This document shows positions 1 through 10,582 of a DNA stretch of 64,000 nucleotides, piece by piece. Source of the stretch: Purpureocillium takamizusanense (taxonomy: Eukaryota > Ascomycota > Sordariomycetes > Hypocreales > Ophiocordycipitaceae); NCBI RefSeq assembly GCF_022605165.1, contig NC_063073.1, positions 1,302,001-1,366,000 of the forward strand. Reading direction: 5' to 3'. Numbering within the stretch: the stretch's first letter is position 1; each line of letters opens with the position of its first letter. The notes beneath the pieces were generated by a model. It did no database searches. It was not told the DNA's origin and was given only the letters and a program-made list of their open reading frames with translations. The translations under genes and the position numbers were made by a program.

Positions 1-1
1 G

Positions 2-1705
2 CTCGCGGCCAAGCTGCGCGTCTCGGCGGACCACCAGAACCCCTCGGCCATTGTGCTGCGGGGCCAGAGCTCGGTGTTGGCCAAGGCGGTTGACGAGCTG
101 ATTTCGGCGTGCGAGGACGTCGAGGTCTTCGAGCTCGGCGAGGTCGCGTCCTTTGACTACGAGATGAAGCGCCTGTGGCCCGCGATCGAGGATGCGCCCG
201 ACGGGGGCTCGTCGCTGCCGGCGGGCAAGCTGGACAGCATCTGGGTGCACAAGGAGCTCCAGACGTATTGGATCGACAAGCCGTACGAGCAAACACCTCG
301 GCCCACGTGTTGGACCAAGGAAACGTTCGAGTCCTACATCACGGCGCTTGTCTGCGGCCGTCTGCGGTCCCATCTCGCCATGCCCTTCTACAAGCAGGCC
401 CGGAGGGACGGCAACCTCATCGACACCGACGGCATCAGAATCAGCCTCATTCTCAAAGCGTTCGAAGATCCGGCGGCTAAGGACTGCGTGACCCCCTCCG
501 TTCTGAAGATGGCCATGGCGTTCATGGCTCACCGGGGCGGTCACCGAGCCTCAGCCGACCGCCTTTTCACTCTGGCGGAGGAGTGGGGCTTGCCCCTGGA
601 TACGGATGCGTTCAACGTCATGCTGGATGGCTACGTCTCGAAGCGCGACGTGACATTCTTCCACAAGTTCCTCCAGAAGATGGAGGCGCGGTACTTTCAC
701 CCCAACGCGAGAACGTGGCTGCTCTTCCTCAAGCTGGTGCAGAGAGACGACGAGAGGAGGCAGATCATCGTGGCCATGTACGACCTCGGCCTGTTCGAGG
801 ACCCCGCGACGCGGCGCGGCATCGCGGAAACCATGGCGGGGTACGACTCGTACGCGGCGTTCAAGGCCGGGAAGAAGCTCGACATGTTCATGGCGGACCA
901 GACAATGCGCTACGGCGAGGACTGGTTCACGGTGGGCGCACTCAATCTCATCTTGAAGGAGTTCTTCCGGTTCCACGGCAGCGACAGCTCCCGATTCGGC
1001 GACTTCAAGTCCCTCATAGAGCGGCAATCCGAGGACGGGCGTAGGGTCGACATCAGCACCATCAACCTCATCCTAGAATACTGCGCCGAGGCGCGGGACT
1101 GGAAGACGGCGCTGTGGGCCCTATCACGCATGGCGCCGTTCAGCTGTGAGCCTGATCACCGCACGTACCAGCTGCTCATCGCGCTCGCGGCCAACGCGCA
1201 GAGCCCCAACGCGCTCGGCGTCGCCTTTTTCTACGGCGTCATCGACCGCAAGCTGCGGGCCCCCGCGCGCAAGACCATGAGGCACGTGCTGCTCGACCAG
1301 AACCCCGCGTCGTTCTGGTCCCGCTTGCGGCCCAGCGTCTTCTCCCGCAGGATGGCCCGCACGCTCGAGAACAGCCCGGTCGGCCGCCCGGACAACGTCG
1401 TCGCCGGCATCGAGTGGGCCATCCTCGGCGTCTGCGACGGGTACAGGCCCGCCCGGCCCCTCGCCTCGGCGCTCGACGTCGCGTTCCGCACCATGGACCG
1501 CCCGCTGCACTGGCAGTTGAAACAGCGTCGCGAGCCGGGCGCCCGCCTGGAGGTCAGGGACTTTGCTGCCCGGCTCGTCGATCCCAAGGGTGCGCGACCA
1601 GCCATGATGGTGCATCTGGACGCGCGCTTCACCCCGGAGACGATGCTTCGCGACTGGTACGCCGCCGCCGCCACCTCCTCTCTTGCCGCCCTCTCACCCG
1701 TATGA
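2..1705 (+). CDS. Pentatricopeptide repeat (PPR) protein, 5' end cut by the window edge
   Basis: The frame is open from the first bases of the window, so the true start lies to the left; about 567 C-terminal residues are visible and end at TGA 1703-1705. Helical-pair repeats typical of PPR proteins are visible, for example the stretch with NVMLDGYVSKRDV followed by HPNARTWLLFLKLV, and later INLILEYCAEARDWKTALWALSRM followed by PDHRTYQLLIALA, in each case a roughly 35-residue unit with a helix-turn-helix pattern. PPR proteins bind organelle RNA, and in fungi nearly all act in mitochondria on mRNA stability, processing or translation. The targeting peptide cannot be judged because the N-terminus is missing. 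No intron is seen in the visible part. The family call is firm; the specific RNA target is unknown. Confidence 0.8.
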   Translation, partial: LAAKLRVSADHQNPSAIVLRGQSSVLAKAVDELISACEDVEVFELGEVASFDYEMKRLWPAIEDAPDGGSSLPAGKLDSIWVHKELQTYWIDKPYEQTPRPTCWTKETFESYITALVCGRLRSHLAMPFYKQARRDGNLIDTDGIRISLILKAFEDPAAKDCVTPSVLKMAMAFMAHRGGHRASADRLFTLAEEWGLPLDTDAFNVMLDGYVSKRDVTFFHKFLQKMEARYFHPNARTWLLFLKLVQRDDERRQIIVAMYDLGLFEDPATRRGIAETMAGYDSYAAFKAGKKLDMFMADQTMRYGEDWFTVGALNLILKEFFRFHGSDSSRFGDFKSLIERQSEDGRRVDISTINLILEYCAEARDWKTALWALSRMAPFSCEPDHRTYQLLIALAANAQSPNALGVAFFYGVIDRKLRAPARKTMRHVLLDQNPASFWSRLRPSVFSRRMARTLENSPVGRPDNVVAGIEWAILGVCDGYRPARPLASALDVAFRTMDRPLHWQLKQRREPGARLEVRDFAARLVDPKGARPAMMVHLDARFTPETMLRDWYAAAATSSLAALSPV

Positions 1706-1950
1706 TCGTGATGAAACGACGACCCCGGCGGCATCACCCAGCCCACTGCGCCGTCTCTTACCGAGGGAGGCCTGAGCGAGTGGTACAAAGTACCCCGTCA
1801 TGGTGGTGGTGCAAGCCAGCGAGCCGAATAATCTGGTCATTCGTACTGGGTCCTGTAACAAAAAGCGACCTCTTATGTACAATACACACGATATCAATCA
1901 CCGATAGATAGACGATACCCCCTCCCAGCATGCACCCTTAGAACTTGACC

Positions 1951-1977
1951 AACACACACATACACACACACACACCT
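1951..1977. repeat. (CA)n microsatellite
   Basis: Alternating CA dinucleotides with one interrupting T, in the 3' flank of the PPR gene. Confidence 0.85.
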
Positions 1978-2301
1978 CTAGAACAGAAAACATTTTGAAA
2001 AAGGTTCAATCGCGCGAGAATATAGTGCAAACTTCCAGGACTCAAGGGAAAAGATAGAAAACAGAAGAGTGACGTGGACCTTGCATGATGAAGGGGATCC
2101 GAAGGGGGACCGGCCGCCTCGACCGAGGCCGGATACATGCATCGAAGCGGGGTGTTGTTGGAGTGAGGCAGGGAGTTCACTCATGTACTTTACTTTGCTA
2201 TCCCAAAAGGGGCGCGCGGGGCGGGGACGACGAGACGCATCGCGAGAACAGAATTCATGAAAGCGCAAAACGGGGGGGATATATGTTACCACTGGCAGAG
2301 C

Positions 2302-2355
2302 CCATCCATCCATCCATCCATCCCATCCCATCCCATCCCATCCATCTATCCATCC
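2302..2355. repeat. CCAT/CCCAT tandem repeat
   Basis: Consecutive 4-5 bp units CCAT and CCCAT, slightly degenerate at the right end. Probably slippage-derived; no coding role seen. Confidence 0.85.
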
Positions 2356-3029
2356 CGTCCGTTCATCGTACGTTCGTCCCTTGATCGATTCATCCGTGCC
2401 AACCCACCCAAGCAACCAGCAGCTTCGCCAAATTGCCCCCATTCTCTATCGTAACCCGGTCTCGCCCGCCTAGAGCCACCCATCAATGGCACCCGTCGCC
2501 GCCGCCACCTACCCCGACCGCGCACACCGCCGTCTATCCAAACGACCCCAGGCCGATCTTTGCACCAGCGCCCCCCTTGTCCCTTCCTCCCTTGGATAAT
2601 GTCGCAGAGTCTGTCTTGTCTGGCGGATTGATGCATGTCGGCTGCCGGGGGGCAAGGGCGTCGCGCCGCTGGATTAACAGGGCACCAAAGCATCGAGAAA
2701 ACACGGGATGTTGAGGGGACCTGGTCTCGTGTCTCTTTGTCTTCGAATCCAGTATTTGACCGCCCATACACCGAATGACATTTGCACACAACAGAAACTC
2801 GGCAGTAAGAAAAGGGGGGAGGACCACATCATGTCTAACCGCCATTCCCTCACCCCCATCGCGGGAGAAAAATGCCCAACCAATCCTGTCCCGAGTCCCT
2901 CGCCTGGGTCGAGCATCATGTTAAAATCGAAATTGAAAAGAGACGACACCAAGCCACCCTGGTCCCGCCGCGGCGGGCCGGGCCACAGCGCTCCTCTCAG
3001 TACGAAGAGTCATGGGGCAAAACGAGCAC

Positions 3030-5022
3030 CTAATCCTTCTTGTCCTCAGACTCCGACTTCTCCTGCTTGGGAGGCGCCGTCTCGCTCTTGCTAGGCTTTG
3101 CGTCTCCCGTCTCCGGCTTCGGTTCGGTGGCGGACGCCTCGCTGGCAGGCTGGGGGGCGTGAGCGCCGTCGGTCGATGCGTTCTTGGAAACTTGACTCTC
3201 GAGGTCTTTGTCCTCGTCCGTGTTATCGAACATCTCGGTATCATCTGAATCCGTAAGCACCTCAGTGCCGTCGCCGAGAAAGATGATTCGGCCTCGGTAC
3301 CCACCGACTCCGAAGCTCTTTCCCTTGTTCTCCGCATCCATCTCATAACCACTGTCACTATCCTCGTAGTTGTGGTGAACGCCGGGGCCGCGGAACTCGG
3401 CTACATCGAGTCAGCGGCAGCTTCAGTGGCGTCTCGGGGCGTCGTACCGTATTCCGGGGGCGCGCAAGGGCCATCGCCGTTGGCGACTCTTCTGGCGATC
3501 TCCTCGTACCACTCCTCCTTGGTCTTTCCATGGAGGAATCCGATGATGACCATGGTCATGTTGTCGCAGCCAACGCCACCGGTTTCCGAGTTGGAGGCGA
3601 GGCAGTTGTCCATCATGTTCTCGCAGATCTTGTCCAGGTCCTGCTTCGCGGCGATGCCTCGTCGGACGAACTCGACAACAGCCTGGGAGGACTGGCAGTC
3701 CCAGATACCTGGATTTGTGGCATTAGCCGTGAGCGCGGCGAGTAGGAGGCCTCTCATCACTCACCATCGCAGGCGAGCACGAGGAACTCGTCCTCTTCGG
3801 TGAGGTCGTGAGAATCCACATCAGGGAAGGCGGTGACGATCTGGTTCTCAGGAGAGAGATCGGCGCTCTTCTTGAATTCGAAATCGCCGATTGCGCGCGA
3901 CAGGGCGAGGTTGCCATTGACGCGGCCGAAGTCGACAAACCCTCCAGCAGCCGTGATACGGTTCTTTTCCGCTGCGAATCATTGTGAGTTCATATCCGTG
4001 ATACGAGTTTGGAGGGATGAGCGCGCGACAAACCTTCAAGCTGTGGCTTGTGGTCTTGAGACATGGGTTTGGCCCTTCCCTTGATTCCCAGGACGCCTCT
4101 TGAGTCACCGGCATTGGCCTAGTAATCAATGTCAGTGCGCGGCTCTCATGAGAGGCACATCGCCCGAGGGTTTGATGGCCACGTACGACGTAGAGTTTGT
4201 TCCCAGCGATGAGACTGACGCAGGCGGTGCAGCCCGAAACCTCCTCTTCGTACTTGGGGTCTGACGCAAAGGCGTTAGCTTCTGTTAGGCCCATTGGAGC
4301 GCCGACAGGGTGCCGCAGCTGACGCAGCATGTCGAGTGGAGGACAACGCACCATTGAGGATGGCCCGGTCGGTGGCAAGGAAGCCGTCCTGGAGACCGCG
4401 AGAGTAGTCACCAGTCTTGAAGCTGTCCTGCTTGGCAATGATCTTGTGTATGTTCTCGCCGGCGAAGAGGGCTACTTTGTCACCTCCGTGGCCGTCAAAG
4501 ACGCCGAAGAAGGACAGCTTGTCGGGATGCTTCTTGGGGTCGGTCGAGTTGGGGTTGCCGAGGTCGAGGACGGCCGTGTGGGAATCCTCCATGCTGATGC
4601 GCCAACCCTGCATGGCGGACAGGCCATAGATGAGTCTATCATCCTCGCCCTTGTCGGAAGTCTGCGGCGGGGGGTCAAGGTCAGCATTCTGGAAGGGGCC
4701 GACAAGGCGGGCAAGTCGGGCGCGCGTCATCGAGAGGAGGAGGAGGAGGAGGAGGAAGAGGGAGCGCGTTGCGGCGTGTCATGACCACGAAGCGCCTCGT
4801 CGCCGGCCGGGCGTGGTGGGGAAACGGCAGGAAGGGAGAGAGGGGTCGTGACGATGCGAGCACGAGGCTGACGGCGGGCGAGCAGGCAGGCAGGACGGGG
4901 AGGAGATGCTCGGTCGGGAGCGGTCGCGTAGTCGGGAGAAGACGAGGCCCGCGCAGCACGGGGCTCGCGGGAGGGCATGGACGCACCTTTTCGACAACGG
5001 GCTCCGAGAGGGTTTGGCCCAT
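3030..5022 (-). CDS. ptc2: Protein phosphatase 2C, Ptc2/Ptc3 type
   Basis: Mg/Mn-dependent Ser/Thr phosphatase that in fungi dephosphorylates stress-MAPK, checkpoint and CDK targets. Seven exons keep frame throughout: 5022-4987, 4661-4352, 4260-4187, 4118-4034, 3971-3765, 3708-3448 and 3400-3030, giving 447 residues. The N-terminus [12 protein letters not shown] carries a Gly2 that suggests N-myristoylation (inference). Catalytic motifs are visible in order: [44 protein letters not shown] and GCDNMTMVI. The C-terminal ~110 residues are acidic and low-complexity, as in other Ptc2/3 proteins. Exon 1 encodes only 12 residues and is followed by a 325 nt intron; intron 6 is only 47 nt (3401-3447) but restores the conserved PPEYAEFRGPG. 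The family call is strong; the choice between Ptc2 and Ptc3 cannot be made because moulds usually have one gene for both. Confidence 0.93.
4736..4762. repeat. (GAG)n trinucleotide run in intron 1 of the PP2C gene
   Basis: About nine GAG units on the plus strand, inside the 4662-4986 intron, so it reads as a CTC pyrimidine run in the transcript. Confidence 0.8.
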
Positions 5023-5280
5023 GGTGGCAGTCTGGTGGGCAGCTGAGGCGAGCTACCGCGGGGATTGCCAGGCAGGGAAGGGGAGGGAGGAAGTGAGGGA
5101 GGTGGGATGGGAAAATGCAGGAGGGGAGATCCAGCGCCGGGTCGTCGTGGAGCAGAATGCGTGGATCGGAGACGCGGCGAGACGATGCAGGGATTGAGGT
5201 TGTGGGTGGGAGAAGGGGGAGTGGGCGGAGGGGTGGTGCGTGGTGGTGAGAGAGAATCCAGTGTGGTGAGCGATGGGGTT

Positions 5281-5301
5281 TGGTGGTGGTGGTGGTGGTG
5301 G
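5281..5301. repeat. (TGG)n microsatellite
   Basis: Seven perfect TGG units running into CGG units; non-coding. Confidence 0.85.
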
Positions 5302-6787
5302 CGGCGGCGCCGGCGATGGTGGGTGACTTGCCTAGGTAACCTAATAACTGCCCGCCCGTCAGTGGCGAGCCAGTGCGGGAGAAACAGGTCGGCGGCCCAG
5401 CATGAGCGCGCGCGAGAGCCCAGCCCAGGGACGCGGCGCGGGGCGACGGGGGGGGCGGGCAGGACAGGGCAGGGCGCACCTAGGTACCCCTTGGTAGACT
5501 GCCCGGCTGGCAGGCAGTGGAGGCAATGACGGGCAACTGGGGGAGGCAAGGAGCACCCCGCCTGCCTTGGACGGATGGAGGCGGCCAGCGCTAGGCGGCC
5601 AGGCGCCCGCCAGACAGGGAGAAGCTGGAGGGCATGGCGGCCACCTCAAAGGCCACCAACCTACGAGGTACCTACGACATGCACCCACCACCAGCACCCC
5701 GCTACGTACCACAACGGATGCCGCCATCACCACCACCACCGCCTCACTTCGCGCGCCCCGCTGCACGGAGTCGCCGCCGCCGCCGCCGCCAGCTGCGCTG
5801 CGCCGCCTTGCCCAGCTCTACCTCCTATCTATCAGGTTGTCAGCGGTGGTGCTGGTACTGGACCTAGACCAGCTTAGTGGGTGGATGTTGTTGGCGGAGG
5901 ACGAGGTGACGAGCAAAATCGGACTTGCTGGGGGGCGGGGCGCGGGAAGCGGGGTAGTACCAGTACTTCTGGTATCACCGCGATTTGGCCCGCCACCCGC
6001 GCCAGGACGGCCAGGCGAGACATGTACCTGTCTGTTCCGCAGCGACGACCCTAGCCTGGTCCCCCCCTTCTGGGTGCCTCCCCGCCAGCGGCACACGACG
6101 GGCGCGATTCTATTGTGCGCTTCCGCCGCTGAGTCGGGTTCCCAGGCAGAGCCCTCGCGGCGACGGCGGGATAGGCACTGCGGACTCTTCTTGGCTCGAC
6201 GAGGCCACAATGACACTCGAAGTCCCATCAGTGGCTCGGGTGAGGGCCCTACGCACAAGCTTCATAGTAGGTATCACGATGGAGAGTCCTACGGCACTTG
6301 GACGCATCACATTCAGAAGTAATTCTCACTTCTTCACCAGCCGTCGCCCCCACGAACCAACCAAAACGAACCTCGGGCCGCGGGGTAATAAGGCATACAT
6401 ACCTACGTATGTGTTCCGGAGCCATAGGCCCTTGCAGACTTGGCCATGCTGTCCATTGTGTGTGCGAAAATCCATTACCACCGCCGAAATTTTCATTGAC
6501 CTGCCTGGGATCATACCTAGCGGAACAAGAGAGCCCGCGCTCATGGACCAAGTCCCCGGCTAGGCCGCCCCCAAAGGTGCAAAATTTTGCCGTGCGTGGC
6601 TGGCGGTGGTCGCGTGTTCTGCCCGGCCGCCGCGGGGACGACGATCCGAGCCACTAACAGGCCGCAGGCGGCCACACTCCTCCTAGCCCAGTAGTAGTAG
6701 TACCCTAGTACCTGTAGCGGTCTCCGTTCCACAGGGCATCCTCCCCAGAGTTCAGTGGGAGCTCTTCGGCAATACAGGAGGACAGCA

Positions 6788-6805
6788 GGGCAGGGCAGGG
6801 CAGGG
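6788..6805 (+). repeat. GGGCA tandem run, potential G-quadruplex
   Basis: Four GGG tracts separated by CA (6788-6790, 6793-6795, 6798-6800, 6803-6805). This fits the G3N1-7 quadruplex pattern; folding is inferred, not shown. Confidence 0.7.
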
Positions 6806-8305
6806 CAGGCCCGGTTCAGGCACGGGCACGTGGTGGCCATGACGGAATCATGATGGCGCCATTGTTCGTCGGCAGCGCGTTCCTTGCCAGCACCGCCTTT
6901 TTGCACGCCAACTGTACCTAGTCTGGGCAAGGTGGATATAAGCCAAGTTGTCAATACCTAGATTTGCAGCAATGATGGCATCTGCGGCCCCGACGACTGG
7001 GAGACCCTCCCTCCCACAGCCTTCGCTTCTCCGCGCACGCTTGCAGCAGCACGGCGCTGCACACAGGCAGGTGACGACACCTGCGCTGCAGTAAGACGGG
7101 TTGACGTGCTCATACATACAGCGAGCGTCCTTCGGCCGATGGCCCGCTTCGGCCGGTTTCGCAGCGCAAGGCTCCGCTTCTCATAGGTGCCGGCTACCTG
7201 CAGGTAAGACGCTTCGTGCAAAAAGTATTTGGTAGCATGTATACCGTAGGGAATAGTGCACCTGGTGCATTCGTACTACATACTAGGTGCTACCGACTTA
7301 CTCTATATACTACTAATTAGGTAGGTCCGATGGATGGTATACATGGGAGCGTGCAACGAGCCGCAGTTCCCTGCCGTGCACGCAGCGGCGGCTGTATACC
7401 TCGCACAATGTCTCGTCCTGAGGTGATATCCCCCCCGCTTACCAAGGTTGGTACACAGGCTTGGCAGGTAGGTAACTACAGGTGCCCCAAAGGCGCAGCC
7501 GCAACACGCCACCAATGCCGAGAACCGGCACGGCTGCAGTGCTGAGTTCTCGTCCTCCGTTTATGCTTGACGTTTCGCCCGCTGTCTGACTGGCTTCATC
7601 CCATGTCGTAGGTGGTCACAAGTCACGCGCCCCCAAAGCCCCATCACGACGGCAAGGACGGCTCGCCTCGCCTTATTACCTGCATTCAATAGACGCGCCC
7701 GTCCACCCAACAGAACGGGCCCCCCCTCCCCCAAAGCTTCAAACTGCGACCCAACTCAGCCCAGCCAAGCACCGGTAATAGGAAAAATTGCCCCACGGAG
7801 ACACCCAGAATGCCATTCGCTCAATCAGGCAAGTGGGTGGTGGGTGGTGGCTCGGCATTCGATTTCAACTCAAGCTTTCTCTTGTCCTGCCCTAGCTAAA
7901 CCCCGTTGCCGTTTCTTGTGGTTACAATCTCCAGATTCTAGCTTAGATTCTGAGCAACGCCACCATCCGCAGACATTTATACGCTTATATCGCCGACGAC
8001 TGATAGTAGGCCAGTGTCTCAGCTTCGTCTGTGTTTCCCAGAGGAAGAAGGGGGAGAGACTTGGGGGAGTCTCGGCGAAGCACGACTTCGCTGGCATGGC
8101 GAATACTGTAGGCCTCAACGCCCCGGCGCTCGACCCGTCTCTTGCCCAAAAGTCCAGACAGGCGTCAAGCGACATCGTCTCGGGAGAGGCATAATCCATA
8201 TGACATTCTGCGAGTCGACAAGCTGCCCGCAGCCGCGCCAGTGGCCCTGCTGGCCCGGGCTGGAAACAGGCCGGCGAACCCCCCACGTGGCGCGAGCTGC
8301 ACTAG

Positions 8306-8319
8306 ATCAGATAAGATAA
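8306..8319 (+). promoter_or_regulatory. SreA/Fep1-type GATA iron-repressor site
   Basis: The bases read ATCAGATAA followed directly by a second GATAA, about 380 bp upstream of the siderophore-transporter ATG at 8700. ATCWGATAA is the known consensus for the fungal iron-sensing GATA repressors (SREA in Aspergillus, Urbs1 in Ustilago, Fep1 in fission yeast). Its position before an iron-uptake gene suggests repression in iron-replete cells; binding is inferred. Confidence 0.65.
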
Positions 8320-8340
8320 TCGGCCAACTTATTTCGCATC

Positions 8341-8373
8341 CCACCACCACAACCACCACAACCACCACCACCA
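8341..8373. repeat. ACC/ACA-rich trinucleotide run
   Basis: Imperfect CCA/ACA trinucleotide array about 330 bp upstream of the siderophore-transporter start. Confidence 0.7.
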
Positions 8374-8699
8374 CACCGCCAATGGTGCCCCGGCGGTTTT
8401 CTTCTTCGTTGAAGTAACGCGCTAAACTGCCTTTGCTACGTGCCGGTCCCCTCCAGTCATGACCGGTCTCTAGTCGGGAAGGCCTGCCCTCGCATCGCAT
8501 CGTATTCACCATTTATACCCCGTCGCCCCCCCCCCCGTACACTCGATGCAACGATCGTCCTCTTGAAAAGGCCCCCTGAACATGAGTCCGTACAATTTTG
8601 GTAGACGACCTTCAATCTGCAAAGTGGATTCTGCAGCCAGAACTAGCCTTGGGGCTGCACATCCCTTCGTCGTACTACACTTGTGTACCATCCTTCACC

Positions 8700-10499
8700 A
8701 TGACGTCCGACAGCCGCGCATCACCTGCAACCAAGACGTCCGACGTACGCCAGACGAGCATGATCGATGATGCTCACAATGTCCCTGAAGAAGCGGCTTT
8801 TGCGCTCACCGGTAGTACCAGCCCTGGCGTCAAGCGCATGGAGGCCGTCGCGCGGCACATGAGTCGTCCAGGGCGTGTCATGCTGTTTGTGGGCATCTTC
8901 ATCGTCGCCTACGTCTACTCGCTCGACATATCGCTCCGCTACGCCTACCAGCCCACCGCCACCGACAGCTTCAGCACGCACTCGCTCCTGGCCACCGTCT
9001 CCGTCCTGCGGAGCGTCATCGCCGCCGCGGCCCAGCCCACGTCGGCCAAGATCGCCGACGTCTTTGGCCGCATGGAGCTGCTGCTGCTCTCCATTCTCTT
9101 TTACGTCGTGGGTACAATCGTCGACGCTACTTCGAACGGCGTGGAGGCGTTTTCGGCCGGCGCGGTGCTGTACCAGGTCGGCTTCACCTGCGTGTCGTTC
9201 CTCGTCGAGGTTATCCTCTCCGACGTCACGTCCCTGCGCGCCCGGCTGCTCTTCTCGTACGTCCCCGTCAGCCCGTTCCTCATCAACGCCTGGGTCAGCG
9301 GCGACGTCGCTGCTGCAGCGTTGGACAGGATCGGCTGGCGCCTGGGGATTGGCATGTGGGCCGTCATCTATCCCATGTCGACCATCCCGCTCTTCGCTGC
9401 CATGTGGTGGGCTCACCGCCGCGCGAAACGGGCAGGCGATCTGGGCAAGTACAAGACGCCGTTCCAGCTCCTCGGGGGCGGCGCGCTCGCCAAGGCGCTG
9501 TTCTGGCAGCTCGACGTGATAGGCATGGTGCTGATGATTGCGGTGCTCGCCCTCATCCTCGTGCCGTTGACGCTTGCCGGAGGCTCCTCGACGACGTGGC
9601 ACCAGGGACACATCATCGCGCCCCTCGTCATCGGCATGCTCTGCATCCCGGCTTTTGTGTTTTGGGAGGCCAAGGCCAAGCATCCCATGATCCCCCTTCA
9701 CCTGCTCAAGGACCGCATGGTCTGGGGTGCGCTCGGGGTCATTGCGGCCATGAACTGCGCCGCCGCCGTTCAGGGCGACTACCTCTACACCGTCCTCGTC
9801 ATCTCGTTCAACCAGTCCGTCCTTAGCGCCACGCGCATCACGAATCTATATTCCTTCACGGCCTGCCTGACGGGTCTGTTCTTCGGCGTCGTCGTGTACA
9901 AGCTGAGGCGCCTCAAGTGGATCATCGTCTGCGGCTCAGGGCTTCACCTCGTCGCGTTCGGACTGCTGATACAGTTCCGCGGCGGCGGCGGGGCCGACTA
10001 CGCTGGCATGGTCGGCGCGCAGGTGCTCTTGGGCGTCTCGTGCGGCATGTTCACCTACGCCGCCCTCGCGAGCATCCAGGCGGCAACGCGGCACGAGCAC
10101 CTCGCTGTCATCACGGGCGTGTACTTTGCGTGCTTCAACGTCGGGGGCGCCATCGGCAACGCCATCTCGGGCGCCATCTGGACGCAGCTCCTGCCGGGGC
10201 AGCTGCAGCAGGACCTGGCGCCGTTTGGCAACGATACGCTCCCGGGCCTCGTATACGAGTCGCCCTTTACCACCATTGAGGGGTACCCGTGGGGCTCTCC
10301 CGAGAGAGACGGGGTCGTGGCGTCGTATAGGCACACGCAGAGGATCCTATGCATCACGGGCATCTGCATCGCGTCGTTGGTCTGCGTCTTCGCGCTGTGT
10401 CTCCGCGATCCGCGGTTGACGGATGAGCAATCTCTGCCCAACGCCGAGGTCAAAGCCAAGCCGTCGGACGCCGAACTTGTATCAAAGGCAGCTCGCTAA
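8700..10499 (+). CDS. MFS siderophore-iron transporter (Arn/Sit1/MirB family)
   Basis: Proton-coupled uptake of ferric-siderophore complexes across the plasma membrane. Intronless, 599 residues. The first in-frame ATG after the upstream non-ATG open frame is at 8700 (MTSDSRASP). A hydrophilic N-terminus of about 55 residues precedes roughly 14 hydrophobic segments. Diagnostic family sequence is visible: AYVYSLDIS in TM1, VIAAAAQPTSAKIADVFGR between TM2 and TM3 (the Arn/Sit version of MFS motif A), then AGAVLYQVGF and SPFLINAWVSGDVA. The long segment before the last TM (near PWGSPERDG) corresponds to the periplasmic-side loop of this family. A SreA-type site lies upstream. It ends 83 bp from the convergent MFS gene. 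Substrate specificity cannot be read from the sequence. Confidence 0.93.
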   Translation: MTSDSRASPATKTSDVRQTSMIDDAHNVPEEAAFALTGSTSPGVKRMEAVARHMSRPGRVMLFVGIFIVAYVYSLDISLRYAYQPTATDSFSTHSLLATVSVLRSVIAAAAQPTSAKIADVFGRMELLLLSILFYVVGTIVDATSNGVEAFSAGAVLYQVGFTCVSFLVEVILSDVTSLRARLLFSYVPVSPFLINAWVSGDVAAAALDRIGWRLGIGMWAVIYPMSTIPLFAAMWWAHRRAKRAGDLGKYKTPFQLLGGGALAKALFWQLDVIGMVLMIAVLALILVPLTLAGGSSTTWHQGHIIAPLVIGMLCIPAFVFWEAKAKHPMIPLHLLKDRMVWGALGVIAAMNCAAAVQGDYLYTVLVISFNQSVLSATRITNLYSFTACLTGLFFGVVVYKLRRLKWIIVCGSGLHLVAFGLLIQFRGGGGADYAGMVGAQVLLGVSCGMFTYAALASIQAATRHEHLAVITGVYFACFNVGGAIGNAISGAIWTQLLPGQLQQDLAPFGNDTLPGLVYESPFTTIEGYPWGSPERDGVVASYRHTQRILCITGICIASLVCVFALCLRDPRLTDEQSLPNAEVKAKPSDAELVSKAAR

Positions 10500-10582
10500 C
10501 GGTGCGAACGATGAACCATACAGAGTAAACGGACCCTAATAGTGTGGATTGAATTCAAAGTCTCCTGTACGAAGTGCTCTTT

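Larger units (their letters stand above)
1706..3029. other. Non-coding region between convergent PPR and PP2C genes
   Basis: No ORF with recognisable protein or codon character. It should hold the 3' UTRs of the two convergent genes. It contains a CA-rich microsatellite near 1951-1977 and a CCATC-type tandem array near 2302-2355. Confidence 0.6.
5023..8699. other. Long non-coding region upstream of the PP2C and siderophore-transporter genes
   Basis: Shared divergent upstream region of about 3.7 kb. Open frames here (for example 5567-6322) are GC-driven, low in complexity and resemble no family I know. It holds a (TGG)n run near 5281-5301, a G-run array at 6788-6805, many TACCTAGGTA-like words (5330, 5480, 5668, 6914, 6953, 7467), an ACC-rich run near 8341-8373 and a GATA-type site at 8306-8319. 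Confidence 0.55.

Noticed and set aside
958..1131. Minus-strand open frames within the PPR gene
   Set aside because: Shadows of the PPR coding frame.
5567..6322. 251-codon open frame
   Set aside because: Low-complexity, His/Pro/Arg-rich translation driven by GC content; no ATG context or homology.
8721..9701. 326-codon minus-strand open frame opposite the siderophore transporter
   Set aside because: Highly charged antisense shadow of a clear transporter gene.
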